64,000 bases of DNA from Chryseobacterium sp. R2A-55 (GCF_021401085.1 NZ_JACBFP010000002.1:124001-188000); one strand, 5' to 3'; counted from the stretch's first letter, positions 42,444-51,407 are shown. Translations and numbers: made by a program. Notes: a model not told the origin generated them from the sequence alone.

Positions 42444-42962
42444 CTATGTGCTTTTTGTGTCGTCCAGAATCCATTTTCCCTGAACTTTCATCACCTGTTC
42501 GATGACGTCGCGCACGGCGCCTTTCCCGCCTTGAATTGGCGAAATATAATCTGACAATGCTTTCACTTCAGCGACCGAATTTTCGGGACATGCTGAAATT
42601 CCGGAAATTTTCATCATTGAAATATCGGGCAAATCATCTCCCATCGTCAAAATTTCTTCGTTTTGAAGATTGTATTTTTGTTTGAATTCTTCAAATTTTT
42701 CGAGTTTGTTTGAAATTTTTGCGTGATAATCTGTGATTCCCAAATAATGGATCCGATTTCTCACCATGGGATCATCACCGCCGGTGATCACGCAGATTTT
42801 GTAATCTTCTTTAATTGCTTTTACGACTGCATAACCATCGAGCACGTTCATGACGCGGCACATGTTTTTGTCTGGCATCAGGTAAACGCTCCCATCAGTG
42901 AAAACACCGTCCACATCGAAGACAAACGCCTTTATATTTTTCAGATTTGATTTATAGCTCAT
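42444..42962 (-). CDS. kdsC: KdsC-type HAD phosphatase (3-deoxy-D-manno-octulosonate 8-phosphate phosphatase)
   Basis: A 172-residue class C0 HAD enzyme without a cap. The nucleophile motif FVFDVDGVFTDGSVY, the Thr in CVITGGDDPMV, a Lys motif and MGDDLPDISMM are visible. Sequence and length match KdsC, which makes free KDO for lipopolysaccharide. Its ATG overlaps the end of the DUF2520 gene by 11 nt, so translation is probably coupled. Confidence 0.88.
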   Translation of the reverse strand: MSYKSNLKNIKAFVFDVDGVFTDGSVYLMPDKNMCRVMNVLDGYAVVKAIKEDYKICVITGGDDPMVRNRIHYLGITDYHAKISNKLEKFEEFKQKYNLQNEEILTMGDDLPDISMMKISGISACPENSVAEVKALSDYISPIQGGKGAVRDVIEQVMKVQGKWILDDTKST

Positions 42963-43704
42963 ACATTTTCTTTATCGATTCATTCATGGTGCGGTAGATT
43001 TTCAAATGTTCATCATCATTGATTAATGCTTCGTGAACCATTAAAACCCTTTCGTCATTTCGCACGGCAGGTCCGGTTTGTGCCAGTTTTGGTTCCATAT
43101 GGTGGATTTTCGAAACTGTTTCGTCAATTAAAGGCAGGAAATAATCGAAGGGTATATTTTGCGAATCCGATATTTCTTTGGCTCTGGCAAAAAGATGATT
43201 CACGAAATTACATGAAAAAACCGCCGTCAAATGGATGTATTTTCGATTTTCATAATCAGACTCCATTACATTTTTTGAAATTTTAAGGGCGAGATTTTGC
43301 AGAAGTTCAGAATCGTCTCTATTTTCGGCTTCCACAAAGAAGGGTATTTTGGAATAATCCAGCTCTTTTGATCTTGAAAAGGTCTGCAGCGGGTAGAAAC
43401 CAGCTTTTCGGTAGTTCCCTACTAAAATTTCTTTCGGCAACGATCCCGAAGTGTGCGCTGCCAAACAGTTTTCTTTAGAAATAATCTTCGATACTTCAGC
43501 CACGGAATCATCCTTCACGCTGATCAAATACAAATCTGCATCCGCTAATTTGGTGGTTGAAAACGGGATTTGAAGCTCATCGGAAATCGATTTCAAATCA
43601 TTTTCATTTCGCCCAAAAATCTGTGAAACCTCAATTTTATTTTGACAAAAAGCCTTCGCTAAATGATAGGCAACATTTCCGGAACCGATGATCACGATTT
43701 TCAT
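42952..43704 (-). CDS. Rossmann-fold protein with DUF2520 domain
   Basis: The 250-residue protein has an N-terminal NAD(P)-binding domain of the F420/KARI-like type (IVIIGSGNVAYHLAKAF, residues 2-18). The C-terminal helical DUF2520 region contains HLTAVFSCNFVNHLFARA. The fold resembles proline/ketol-acid reductoisomerase-like dehydrogenases; no substrate is known. First gene of the pair with kdsC. A -7 promoter element abuts the start, which implies little or no 5' leader. Confidence 0.85.
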   Translation of the reverse strand: MKIVIIGSGNVAYHLAKAFCQNKIEVSQIFGRNENDLKSISDELQIPFSTTKLADADLYLISVKDDSVAEVSKIISKENCLAAHTSGSLPKEILVGNYRKAGFYPLQTFSRSKELDYSKIPFFVEAENRDDSELLQNLALKISKNVMESDYENRKYIHLTAVFSCNFVNHLFARAKEISDSQNIPFDYFLPLIDETVSKIHHMEPKLAQTGPAVRNDERVLMVHEALINDDEHLKIYRTMNESIKKMYEL

Positions 43705-43708
43705 GTAA

Positions 43709-43716
43709 CAAAGATA
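43709..43716 (-). promoter_or_regulatory. -7 promoter element directly before the DUF2520 start codon
   Basis: Minus-strand TATCTTTG is separated from the ATG by only TTAC. If used, transcription would start at about the ATG, giving a leaderless message. Confidence 0.5.
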
Positions 43717-43783
43717 AAGATTTAGGTTTGGACTAAAAATTGAAATTGTTATTTAACTTTTTAATAAATTTACCATCAAAACA

Positions 43784-44347
43784 ATGAGCATTCGGATGAA
43801 AATCAAGGAAACCGAAATTATCGAGTTGATGTCTGGCGAAAAATCGCGTGACAGCGGGGTTCGGTTGATGATGGATGCTTACCAGAGCCGGCTGTATTGG
43901 CATATCAGAAGGTTGATAGTAGATCATGATTTGGCGCAGGATGTTTTGCAGGATACCTTTATTAAAGCCTACCAGAACTTCCATCAGTTCAAGCAGGACA
44001 GCCAGTTATATACCTGGTTGTACCGGATTGCCACCAATGAAGCACTTCAGCAACTGAACAGGATGAAGAAAATGCAGAAAACGGATCAAGATGCCGAAAT
44101 ATATCTTCAGAACTTGGTAGCAGAAAATGTGGAAGCAGAAGCCGAGGAAATACAGATCCTGCTTCAAAAGGCAATTCAAACTTTGCCTGAAAAGCAAAAA
44201 TTAGTGTTCACGATGAGGTATTACGAAGACCTTCCCTACGAAGAGATTTCAAAAATTCTGGATATGTCCGTCGGAACACTGAAAACAAATTACCACTACG
44301 CCAAACAAAAAGTGGAAGTTTATGTAAAGGAGAATTTTTCGGAATGA
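43784..44347 (+). CDS. ECF-type RNA polymerase sigma factor
   Basis: The 187-residue product has sigma region 2 (about 22-90, LIVDHDLAQDVLQDTFIKAYQNFHQF and YTWLYRIATNEALQQL) and region 4 (about 120-180, LPEKQKLVFTMRYYEDLPYEEISKILDMSVGTLKTNYHYAKQKV). No region 1.1 or 3 is present, which marks the ECF class. The gene overlaps the following membrane protein by 4 nt (ATGA), the classic sigma/anti-sigma layout. Start at 43784; an ATG four codons later is possible. Confidence 0.93.
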   Translation: MSIRMKIKETEIIELMSGEKSRDSGVRLMMDAYQSRLYWHIRRLIVDHDLAQDVLQDTFIKAYQNFHQFKQDSQLYTWLYRIATNEALQQLNRMKKMQKTDQDAEIYLQNLVAENVEAEAEEIQILLQKAIQTLPEKQKLVFTMRYYEDLPYEEISKILDMSVGTLKTNYHYAKQKVEVYVKENFSE

Positions 44348-45036
44348 ACCCCGCGAAATTAATGATTAAACTGATGAAAAATTTTGATATAGAAAATTGG
44401 GAACGAAAAAACGTCTATAAAACGCCGGAGGGGTTTTTAGACCAACTGCAGGAAAATGTCTTGCAGAATATTCGGTCATTTTCACAAGACATCGAAAATT
44501 TAGAACGAAAAAATATTTACACCACGCCAGTAGGTTTCTTTGAGGAGATGCAGCAAAATGTGATGCAGCAAGTAGCGCCTACCATTGGCAGAAAAAGTGG
44601 AAGGATTGTGAAAATGAATTGGATGTATGCGGCAGCAGCTTCCATTACCATTTTCTTCGGATTGATTTACTTTTCAGACATAGGCAATAGCAGCGGAACG
44701 CCGATCAATATAAGTGAAGTGCCGATTGCCAATGTAGAAAATCCATCTTCCAACGCCGCAATTCAAAAGGCTAAACCGGTAAAAGAGGTAGTGGTGGAAA
44801 ACCCTACTTTGGAACAGGATATGAATACAATTGCTGCTGAAAAACAGATCGTGAGTGCCAAACCAATCACGGCTGCTTCACAAACCAATGCTGGAATTGC
44901 AGCACAGAAACCCGCAATGGCGGATCAAAATACTGAATCTCAGATGGATCAGATTCTGTCCGGTTTCAGCACGTCTGAATTGGCAACTGTGGGTCGAAAT
45001 GCAGAGCAGGACCTTTATCTGGACTTATATAACTAA
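44344..45036 (+). CDS. Putative anti-sigma factor (single-pass membrane protein)
   Basis: The 230-residue protein has a cytoplasmic N-terminus and one membrane helix (about 95-115, WMYAAAASITIFFGLIYF). A periplasmic Ala/Pro/Asn-rich tail ends in SGFSTSELATVGRNAEQD. The cytoplasmic part carries an internal duplication: residues 15-43 and 49-77 share 17 of 29 positions (DIENxERKNxYxTPxGF core). Overlap with the sigma gene makes an anti-sigma role likely, but no canonical zinc anti-sigma motif (HxxxCxxC) is seen. The repeat could be the sigma-binding element. Confidence 0.75.
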   Translation: MNPAKLMIKLMKNFDIENWERKNVYKTPEGFLDQLQENVLQNIRSFSQDIENLERKNIYTTPVGFFEEMQQNVMQQVAPTIGRKSGRIVKMNWMYAAAASITIFFGLIYFSDIGNSSGTPINISEVPIANVENPSSNAAIQKAKPVKEVVVENPTLEQDMNTIAAEKQIVSAKPITAASQTNAGIAAQKPAMADQNTESQMDQILSGFSTSELATVGRNAEQDLYLDLYN

Positions 45037-45048
45037 GAAAAACCGCGC

Positions 45049-45561
45049 ATGAAAAAGATTATGATACTGCTGATAGCAATCTTTGCAGGACAAAGTGTAT
45101 CTGCGCAAGAACAAAAGTACGACTGGAAAGCCATGAAGCCTGAACAGCGAAAACAAATCATTCAAAAGATGAGCCCGGAAGAAAGGATTTCACTGCTGAA
45201 ACAGTTCAGAGAAAACATGATTGTTTCGCAGCTGGATGTACAAAAAAGTGATCAAACCGAGTTCAAGACACTCTACGCAGAATACCAGGACAAGCAGAAT
45301 GAGATCAAGAGCAAATTCAATTCTAATCAGAATTACGAAAATATGAATGATGAGGAAGCAAAAAAACAACTCAATCTGAGTTTCGAAGTGGGGCAGCAAC
45401 TTTTGGACAATCGCAAAGCATACGCAGAAAAGTTTCTGAAAGTGATCAGCCCACAACAATTGTTGCAGATGTACCAAACCGAAGGCAAGATCCGCAATAA
45501 AATTCTAGACCGAAAACAAGACGGTTCGGAGAATTCCGCACCGCAGCGCAGGCGACCATAA
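45049..45561 (+). CDS. Spy/CpxP-like exported helical protein
   Basis: A 170-residue protein with a signal peptide (MKKIMILLIAIFAGQSVSAQ). The mature part is almost wholly helical and charged, with LKQFRENMIVSQLDVQKSD, LYAEYQDKQNEIKSKF and FLKVISPQQLLQMYQTEGKI. The last resembles the LTxxQ-type ends of periplasmic stress chaperones and metal sensors of the CpxP/Spy/CnrX group. Third gene behind the sigma and anti-sigma genes, 12 bp after the latter, so it is a plausible periplasmic sensor or effector. Family assignment is tentative. Confidence 0.7.
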   Translation: MKKIMILLIAIFAGQSVSAQEQKYDWKAMKPEQRKQIIQKMSPEERISLLKQFRENMIVSQLDVQKSDQTEFKTLYAEYQDKQNEIKSKFNSNQNYENMNDEEAKKQLNLSFEVGQQLLDNRKAYAEKFLKVISPQQLLQMYQTEGKIRNKILDRKQDGSENSAPQRRRP

Positions 45562-45582
45562 TAGTTTATTTTTTTAATGTTT

Positions 45583-45622
45583 GAACGACCTCTACAGATT
45601 TTTTTGTGGAGGTCGTTCTTTT
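45583..45622 (+). terminator. Rho-independent terminator of the sigma operon
   Basis: A 13-bp stem (GAACGACCTCTAC with GTGGAGGTCGTTC, one G-T pair) is followed by TTTT, 21 bp after the last stop. Confidence 0.75.
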
Positions 45623-45651
45623 CAGAATTACTTTTATGATCTTCGCTATAC

Positions 45652-46023
45652 TTGAAAAAAGCAATTGTATTACTCCTGTTCCCCATCTTTTTCATGGGGC
45701 AAATTAAAAACGAAATTTCCTTAAATTATCCAGTGAAGGACTATTCCGGAACCACAAATAGTCTTACTGTTATTGATGGAAGACAGGATAAAAACATCGG
45801 GAACTTCGTTTCCAGAGGACAAAATTACCAATTCCATTTTCCCACTTCCAATCCTGCGGATGACCTACAGAATTGGTTTGAAAGGTTTAATAAAAATAGA
45901 AAAAAGGGAAGCCGTGATTTGATTCTTTATCTGGAGAAACTGAAAATTAAAGATGAAGTGGAGAACAATGAGATTTTCTGTGTGCTGGATTTTCTTGCCG
46001 GCGATTACAGCTTTACAAAGTAG
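45652..46023 (+). CDS. Short exported protein of unknown function, possibly truncated
   Basis: The 123-residue product begins at a TTG (translated MKKAIVLLLFPIFFMGQ) with a signal peptide, followed by LNYPVKDYSGTTNSLTVIDGRQDKNIGNFVSRG. The N-terminal part reads as a well-conserved domain start, but the product stops at DYSFTK about 60 bp before lepA. I suspect either a complete short protein or a C-terminal loss. No family recognised. Confidence 0.6.
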   Translation: MKKAIVLLLFPIFFMGQIKNEISLNYPVKDYSGTTNSLTVIDGRQDKNIGNFVSRGQNYQFHFPTSNPADDLQNWFERFNKNRKKGSRDLILYLEKLKIKDEVENNEIFCVLDFLAGDYSFTK

Positions 46024-46056
46024 TGCTCAACACCACAGAAAGTCTCTTGTTTTTTT

Positions 46057-46064
46057 TATCTTTG
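46057..46064 (+). promoter_or_regulatory. Bacteroidota -7 promoter element for lepA (TATCTTTG)
   Basis: TATCTTTGC lies 19 bp upstream of the lepA ATG, behind a T-rich tract. Confidence 0.55.
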
Positions 46065-46083
46065 CACACTATCAAGAAACTGA

Positions 46084-47880
46084 ATGAAAAACATACGAAA
46101 CTTCTGCATCATCGCACATATCGACCACGGTAAATCTACTTTGGCGGATCGGCTTTTGGAATATACCAATACCGTGACACAGAGAGAGTTACAGTCTCAA
46201 ACATTGGACGATATGGACCTGGAAAAGGAACGCGGAATTACCATAAAATCTCACGCGATCCAGATGGATTACGAGCTGAACGGCGAAAAGTACATCTTAA
46301 ATCTTATCGATACACCGGGACACGTAGATTTCTCTTACGAAGTTTCCCGCTCCATTGCTGCCTGCGAAGGTGCGCTTCTTATTGTAGATGCCGCTCAAAG
46401 TATTCAGGCACAAACGATAAGCAACCTTTACCTGGCTTTGGAAAACGATTTAACCATCATTCCAATCCTTAATAAAATCGACTTGCCTTCAGCAAATCCC
46501 GAGGAAGTTACAGACGAAATCATGAACCTGATTGGCTGCGAATACGAAGATGTTTTACGCGTTTCCGGAAAAACCGGCGAAGGTGTTCACGATCTTCTGG
46601 AGCAGATTGTTAAAAGAATTCCAGCTCCGGTTGGGGATCCTGAAGCGCCTTTGCAGGCTTTAGTTTTCGACTCTGTTTACAACCCATTCCGCGGAATTGA
46701 AGCCTATTTCAAGGTCGTGAACGGAAGCATTAAAAAAAGCCAGCGAATTAAATTCATGGCGACCGGGAAAATGTACGAAGCTGATGAGGTGGGAACTTTA
46801 AAGCTGAAACAGCAACCTAAAAAAGAAATTCTTACCGGAGATGTAGGCTATATTATTTCCGGGATTAAAGATGCCCGCGAAGTAAAAGTGGGAGATACCA
46901 TTACGACTTTTGAAAACGGCGCTGAGGCTCCGATTGAAGGTTTCGAAGAAGTAAAGCCTATGGTTTTTGCCGGAATTTATCCTATTGAAGCTGAGGATTT
47001 CGAAGAACTTAGATTTTCACTGGAAAAACTGAGACTGAATGACGCTTCTTTGGTTTTCGAACCGGAAAGTTCTGCAGCACTAGGTTTTGGTTTCCGTTGC
47101 GGATTCCTGGGAATGCTTCACATGGAAATCGTTCAGGAAAGACTCGACAGGGAATTTAATATGGATGTGATTACCACGGTTCCCAACGTTTCTTACCACG
47201 GTTATTCCAAAAAGGATCCGGACAAGATGATCCTCATCAACAACCCGTCTGAAATGACAGATCCGGTGTTGCTCGACCGTGTGGAGGAACCTTACATCAA
47301 AGCGTCGATTATTACCAAATCCGATTTCGTGGGTCCGGTAATGACTTTATGTATCGAAAAACGCGGCGAAATCGTTAACCAAAGTTATCTTACTGCAGAC
47401 CGTGTAGAACTTGTTTTCAACATGCCGCTCGCAGAAGTGGTTTTCGATTTTTACGACCGTTTGAAATCTATTTCCAAAGGTTATGCTTCTTTCGATTACC
47501 ATCCGATTGGCTTCAGACCGTCCAAACTCGTTAAAATGGATATTCTGATCAACGGTGATATGGTGGATGCGCTATCTTCTTTGATTCACGACAGCAATGC
47601 CTATTATATCGGAAAAAGAATGTGCGAAAAACTTCGTGAACTGATCCCGAGACAGCAGTTTGATATCGCTGTACAGGCGGCTTTAGGAGCTAAAGTGATT
47701 GCGAGAGAAACCATCAAAGCTTTAAGAAAAGACGTTACTGCAAAATGTTATGGAGGAGATATTTCCAGAAAGCGAAAACTCCTAGAAAAGCAGAAAGAAG
47801 GTAAGAAAAAAATGAAGCAAATCGGTAGGGTAGAAGTGCCGCAATCCGCATTTATGGCAGTACTGAAGCTGAATGATTAA
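46084..47880 (+). CDS. lepA: Elongation factor 4 (LepA)
   Basis: A 598-residue ribosomal GTPase. The G1 motif is HIDHGKST (about 11-18), G2 is ERGITIKS, G3 DTPGHVDF and G4 NKID. Domains II-III, the EF4-specific region and the C-terminal basic domain ([25 protein letters not shown]) are intact. It back-translocates or resolves stalled ribosomes. Length and order are standard. Own promoter and a strong terminator. Confidence 0.98.
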   Translation: MKNIRNFCIIAHIDHGKSTLADRLLEYTNTVTQRELQSQTLDDMDLEKERGITIKSHAIQMDYELNGEKYILNLIDTPGHVDFSYEVSRSIAACEGALLIVDAAQSIQAQTISNLYLALENDLTIIPILNKIDLPSANPEEVTDEIMNLIGCEYEDVLRVSGKTGEGVHDLLEQIVKRIPAPVGDPEAPLQALVFDSVYNPFRGIEAYFKVVNGSIKKSQRIKFMATGKMYEADEVGTLKLKQQPKKEILTGDVGYIISGIKDAREVKVGDTITTFENGAEAPIEGFEEVKPMVFAGIYPIEAEDFEELRFSLEKLRLNDASLVFEPESSAALGFGFRCGFLGMLHMEIVQERLDREFNMDVITTVPNVSYHGYSKKDPDKMILINNPSEMTDPVLLDRVEEPYIKASIITKSDFVGPVMTLCIEKRGEIVNQSYLTADRVELVFNMPLAEVVFDFYDRLKSISKGYASFDYHPIGFRPSKLVKMDILINGDMVDALSSLIHDSNAYYIGKRMCEKLRELIPRQQFDIAVQAALGAKVIARETIKALRKDVTAKCYGGDISRKRKLLEKQKEGKKKMKQIGRVEVPQSAFMAVLKLND

Positions 47881-47927
47881 ACAGAATATAGAGAGGCAAC
47901 TTTGCACGCTGCTCTTGAAAAAAATGT

Positions 47928-47956
47928 AAATTCCCGAAATTTTTCGGGAATTTTTT
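47928..47956 (+). terminator. Rho-independent terminator after lepA
   Basis: A near-perfect 11-12 bp stem (AAATTCCCGAAA with TTTCGGGAATTT) is followed by further T residues. Confidence 0.8.
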
Positions 47957-47986
47957 GTTAAATACATTTTATTGAGATTATTTTAC

Positions 47987-47994
47987 TATATTTG
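47987..47994 (+). promoter_or_regulatory. Bacteroidota -7 promoter element (TATATTTG)
   Basis: TATATTTG lies 62 bp upstream of the small exported protein gene at 48057. Confidence 0.45.
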
Positions 47995-48056
47995 AATATC
48001 GGATTTCCAATAGGCTGATTTCCAATGAGTATCAAACTAGTTTTAAACTTCGAATT

Positions 48057-48392
48057 ATGAAAAAAGTATTGCTATTAGGAACTTTGCTCATCTCTGGTCT
48101 TATTTTCAGCCAGATGATGGGTGGCTTTGATGAAGGTTATGTGAGAGGGTATTTTTCAGTGACTAAAACCAAACCAACATCCATTCCGACAAATTTGAAC
48201 TGGAGTGCAAACAATTTGAGTACGGACACCAAATTTTTAGGTTATGAAAGAAGGGGCGAAACACTTACCAACCTCGACGAACTGCAAGTAAAAAAAGAAT
48301 ACTCTGCTGGCTATAAAAGGGGAGAAATGGACGGAAGAAATGCTTTGAGTTTATCCTCAGACACCGCTAAGAAAGGTGATCAGAAAAAATAA
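48057..48392 (+). CDS. Small exported protein of unknown function
   Basis: The 111-residue product has a signal peptide (about 1-20, MKKVLLLGTLLISGLIFS). The short mature part has MGGFDEGYVRGYFSVTK, then a central linker, then YSAGYKRGEMDGRNALS. The two blocks contain a similar EGYxxGxxxG spacing, which may be a weak internal repeat. No family recognised. Flanked by its own promoter element and a terminator. Confidence 0.65.
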   Translation: MKKVLLLGTLLISGLIFSQMMGGFDEGYVRGYFSVTKTKPTSIPTNLNWSANNLSTDTKFLGYERRGETLTNLDELQVKKEYSAGYKRGEMDGRNALSLSSDTAKKGDQKK

Positions 48393-48419
48393 GACCAATT
48401 TTTTGCGTAAATTGTCGTG

Positions 48420-48448
48420 ATTCCCGATTTTCTTTCGGGAATTTTTTA
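48420..48448 (+). terminator. Rho-independent terminator
   Basis: ATTCCCGA pairs with TCGGGAAT and is followed by TTTTT, 28 bp after the small exported protein. It resembles the lepA terminator. Confidence 0.7.
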
Positions 48449-48457
48449 TTGTCTTTT

Positions 48458-48655
48458 TTAAATTTTTTTTCTAATTAACATTTCCAATGCTTTGAACGAC
48501 ATTTTAAAAGAATGAGAAGCGATTGCTATTGGAGAGCCAAAATTTTCAGCATTATAAATCAGTGAATGACGCATTGACTTGCTTTTGACCTTTTTGATGT
48601 ATTTTTCGGGATCGTCAGTTTTGCTTAATTCGATTTTAATTGGCGTAAAGTTTAG
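48458..48655 (-). pseudogene. Possible gene remnant (no start codon)
   Basis: The 347-bp gap 48393-48739 has no annotated gene. Its minus strand carries an open frame of 65 codons between a TGA (48656-48658) and a TAA (48458-48460). The translation reads like real protein, with blocks such as TPIKIELSKTDDPEKYIKKV and SPIAIASHSFKMSFKALEML. There is no ATG near the start; the only one (48574) would give just 38 residues. I read it as the decayed 3' end of a lost gene, though a small real gene from 48574 is possible. Confidence 0.35.
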
Positions 48656-48712
48656 TCACATTCCAAAAAATATCCACCAACCTTTTCCCACGGAAAAATC
48701 CCCCGAAATTTG

Positions 48713-48720
48713 TACTTTCG
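48713..48720 (+). promoter_or_regulatory. Weak -7 element (TACTTTCG)
   Basis: TACTTTCG differs from TAnnTTTG by one base and lies 19 bp before the M14 peptidase ATG. Confidence 0.35.
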
Positions 48721-48739
48721 CTCTCAAATTTTCCCATAG

Positions 48740-50434
48740 ATGAAATTCATTGCAGCTGTTCTCATTTTGTTTTCTAATATTTTGCTTGCCCAAAAATTCC
48801 AAACCCCGTTCGAAAATGGCAACGGAAACCAAACGCCTACTTACGCTGAAATGCTGAGATATTACGACGAACTGGACCAGAATTTTGAAACGATTTCCAT
48901 TGAAAATTTTGGGAAGGATGATCTTGGCGAACCGATTAAAGTGGTGGTTTTCAATAATACCAAAGACAAAAAAACTCCGGTAATCCTCATCAACAATGGA
49001 ATTCATCCCGGTGAACCAGACGGAATTGATGCCACGATGATGCTGATGCGGGATTTGGCAACCGGAAAAATTAAAGTAAAAAATTTGAGAATCGCGGCGA
49101 TACAGTGCTACAATATTTCGGGAATGTTGCGGAGGGGAAAGTTTTCCAGAGCCAACCAAAACGGACCTGAAGAATATGGTTTCCGCGGAAATGCAAGGAA
49201 TTATGATCTGAACCGGGATTTCATTAAAAACGATACCGAAAATTCCAAAACCTTTCAGGAAATTTTTCAGACTTTCAAACCAATTTATTTCATTGACAAT
49301 CATGTAAGTAACGGAGCAGATTATCAATATCTTTTCACCTATATTTCAACGAATAAGGAAAGATTAGGAAAATCTTTGGGCGATTATTTCAATCAGAAAA
49401 TGCAACCTGAAATTTTGAAAGATTTGGACAAAAAGGGAATTCTTTACACTCCTTATGTCAATATCCACGGCGATGCTCCGGATGAAGGATTTCCCGCGTT
49501 TATGGATTCTCCGCGATATGCGACGGGTTACACCACGCTTTTCAACACGTTGGGAACCGTGGCTGAAACACACATGCTGAAACCCTACAAAGACCGGGTT
49601 CGTGCAACTTACGAATACATGCTGAGTTCCATCAATTATGTTGCGAAAAATTCCAGTGAAATCCAAAAGTTGATGGCAGAAACTTTAACTGAATTGCAAC
49701 CCGGAAAAAAATATCCGATCCAATGGAAATTAGACAGCACGAAAGTTCAAATGATTGATTTTAAAGGATATGAAGCCGGAAATAAGCCAAGTGCAGTTTC
49801 CGGACAGCCAAGATTGTTTTACGATAAGGCAAAACCTTTTACCAAGAAAGTGAAATTTTACGATGAATTTAAAACGACGAAAGAAATCGCGATTCCTTCC
49901 TATTATATCATTCCAAAGTCTGAAAATCAAGTGATTGCTTATCTGAAGCGAAACCAAATCCGGATGACCGCTTTGCCGAAAGACTCCTCAATTACTGTAG
50001 AGTCATACAGAATTTCCGATTTCAAAACCCTGAAAAACCCTTATGAAGGACATTATCTTCACTATGATACTTTTGCGAGGAAAGAAGTGAGCGTGATGCA
50101 TTTCAGAAAAGGCGACTTGCTGGTTTCAACCAGACAAAATGGGGTGAAATATCTTTTGGAAACTTTGGAGCCGGAAGCGGTTGACTCCTTCTTCAACTGG
50201 AACTTTTTCGATGGAATTCTGAGCCAAAAAGAATATTATTCTGATTATGTTTTTGAAGATACTGCGGCAGATTTGTTAAAGAATAATTCCGCTTTGCGAA
50301 CCGCATTTGAGATGGAGAAAAGCCTTAATCCAGAATTGCAAAAAGACGGAAAAGCCCAACTCGACTGGATTTACAAACATTCGGATTACTATGAAGGAAC
50401 GGTTGGAGCATATCCAGTTTACAGGATTCCGTGA
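48740..50434 (+). CDS. M14-family zinc carboxypeptidase (exported)
   Basis: The 564-residue product has a signal peptide (about 1-17, ending LLAQ). A carboxypeptidase A-like domain (about 25-310) has the zinc motif GIHPGEPDG (His and Glu), the substrate Arg region NYDLNRDF, the third zinc His in FIDNHVSNG, and VAETHMLKPY. A C-terminal 200-residue extension of unknown fold follows. It is predicted to trim peptides in the periplasm or outside the cell. Typical of large flavobacterial M14 proteins. Confidence 0.9.
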   Translation: MKFIAAVLILFSNILLAQKFQTPFENGNGNQTPTYAEMLRYYDELDQNFETISIENFGKDDLGEPIKVVVFNNTKDKKTPVILINNGIHPGEPDGIDATMMLMRDLATGKIKVKNLRIAAIQCYNISGMLRRGKFSRANQNGPEEYGFRGNARNYDLNRDFIKNDTENSKTFQEIFQTFKPIYFIDNHVSNGADYQYLFTYISTNKERLGKSLGDYFNQKMQPEILKDLDKKGILYTPYVNIHGDAPDEGFPAFMDSPRYATGYTTLFNTLGTVAETHMLKPYKDRVRATYEYMLSSINYVAKNSSEIQKLMAETLTELQPGKKYPIQWKLDSTKVQMIDFKGYEAGNKPSAVSGQPRLFYDKAKPFTKKVKFYDEFKTTKEIAIPSYYIIPKSENQVIAYLKRNQIRMTALPKDSSITVESYRISDFKTLKNPYEGHYLHYDTFARKEVSVMHFRKGDLLVSTRQNGVKYLLETLEPEAVDSFFNWNFFDGILSQKEYYSDYVFEDTAADLLKNNSALRTAFEMEKSLNPELQKDGKAQLDWIYKHSDYYEGTVGAYPVYRIP

Positions 50435-50460
50435 GAAACTTCACAAAAGATCTCCAACCA

Positions 50461-50498
50461 AAATAAACGCCTCATCTATTCAGACGAGGCGTTTATTT
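50461..50498. terminator. Bidirectional terminator hairpin
   Basis: A 13-bp perfect stem (AAATAAACGCCTC with GAGGCGTTTATTT) lies between the convergent M14 and JmjC-like genes and touches the latter's stop codon. Confidence 0.8.
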
Positions 50499-51378
50499 AT
50501 TTCGGCAACCCTTTTTTCAGGGCACGGTTTGCTCTTTTTATGGCTAAACTTTCCTTCCAGTCCATGTACTTTTTTTTGTATCGGCGCTTCATGAAATTGT
50601 CGAAATTTCTCTGAACGGTCAAATTCCATAGCGAATGAGCCTTCACCGCCCAGGATTTGTCCCAAGCACGAAGGGAAATGGAGAAACTTCCGTCCAGATA
50701 TTTCATCCAGTGCCACCACCCGGTCGGCATAAATAGGGTGTCGCCATGTTCCAGAAAACATTCGATTCCTTCCACTCCGTCCAGAGCGGGAAAATTCTCG
50801 AAATCAGGGTTAGAAATATCGTAATCCTCCAGCGAATAGGTGGCGTATGGAATTTGGTAGAGTCGCTCCTTCCACTTGTAATCGAAAAGTAAAATATGCT
50901 TTCGTCCATTAAAATGGGTGTGGAAAATATGCGCCATGTCAATGTCGAAATGCAGAAACGTCTCGGAACCTTGTCCGCCGAAGAACATACTCGGATAATT
51001 GTCCAGAAAACCGCCCATTAAATCTTTCGGGGCAATGTAATCTTCCAATAATTTCGGCGCAGATTTGATCGGGTCAAAAAGGAAAATCCGCAAATCGGTC
51101 GGCGTGGTTTTTATTAAATCAATATAATCGCCGAATTTCATTTTTGCGGCGGAAGCGTTGATTGGCGCAGATGGATCTGCTTTGGAGGAATCATAAAGCG
51201 GAACTTCCACATCTCCCACCACTTCCTTCATATAATCCATGGTCCATTTTTGGTAAGCCGGCCATTTTTTGGCCATATTCTTGATCACTACCGGTATTCT
51301 TGGCTTTAGATATTTTTCCCTAAAATCTTGTTCCGTGATATCGTCCACGATATCGATCGGTTTTAAATGAAGTCCCAT
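50497..51378 (-). CDS. Cupin-like JmjC-family oxygenase
   Basis: The 293-residue protein has an N-terminal region (RIPVVIKNMAKKWPAYQKWT) typical of bacterial JmjC/cupin_8 proteins. The metal-binding triad follows: HFDID supplies His and Asp, and FMPTGWWHWMKYL supplies the second His. It is predicted to be an Fe(II)/2-oxoglutarate-dependent hydroxylase acting on a protein, peptide or small molecule; the substrate is unknown. Monocistronic, with a -7 element 22 bp before the start. Confidence 0.85.
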   Translation of the reverse strand: MGLHLKPIDIVDDITEQDFREKYLKPRIPVVIKNMAKKWPAYQKWTMDYMKEVVGDVEVPLYDSSKADPSAPINASAAKMKFGDYIDLIKTTPTDLRIFLFDPIKSAPKLLEDYIAPKDLMGGFLDNYPSMFFGGQGSETFLHFDIDMAHIFHTHFNGRKHILLFDYKWKERLYQIPYATYSLEDYDISNPDFENFPALDGVEGIECFLEHGDTLFMPTGWWHWMKYLDGSFSISLRAWDKSWAVKAHSLWNLTVQRNFDNFMKRRYKKKYMDWKESLAIKRANRALKKGLPK

Positions 51379-51399
51379 GTTATGAGAATATTAATTCTG

Positions 51400-51407
51400 C
51401 AAAATTA
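51400..51407 (-). promoter_or_regulatory. -7 promoter element (TAATTTTG)
   Basis: Minus-strand TAATTTTGC lies 21 bp upstream of the JmjC-like ATG. Confidence 0.45.

Noticed and set aside
48656-49327. 223-codon minus-strand frame opposite the M14 peptidase
   Set aside because: The peptidase zinc motifs are on the plus strand. The antisense product shows no family features.
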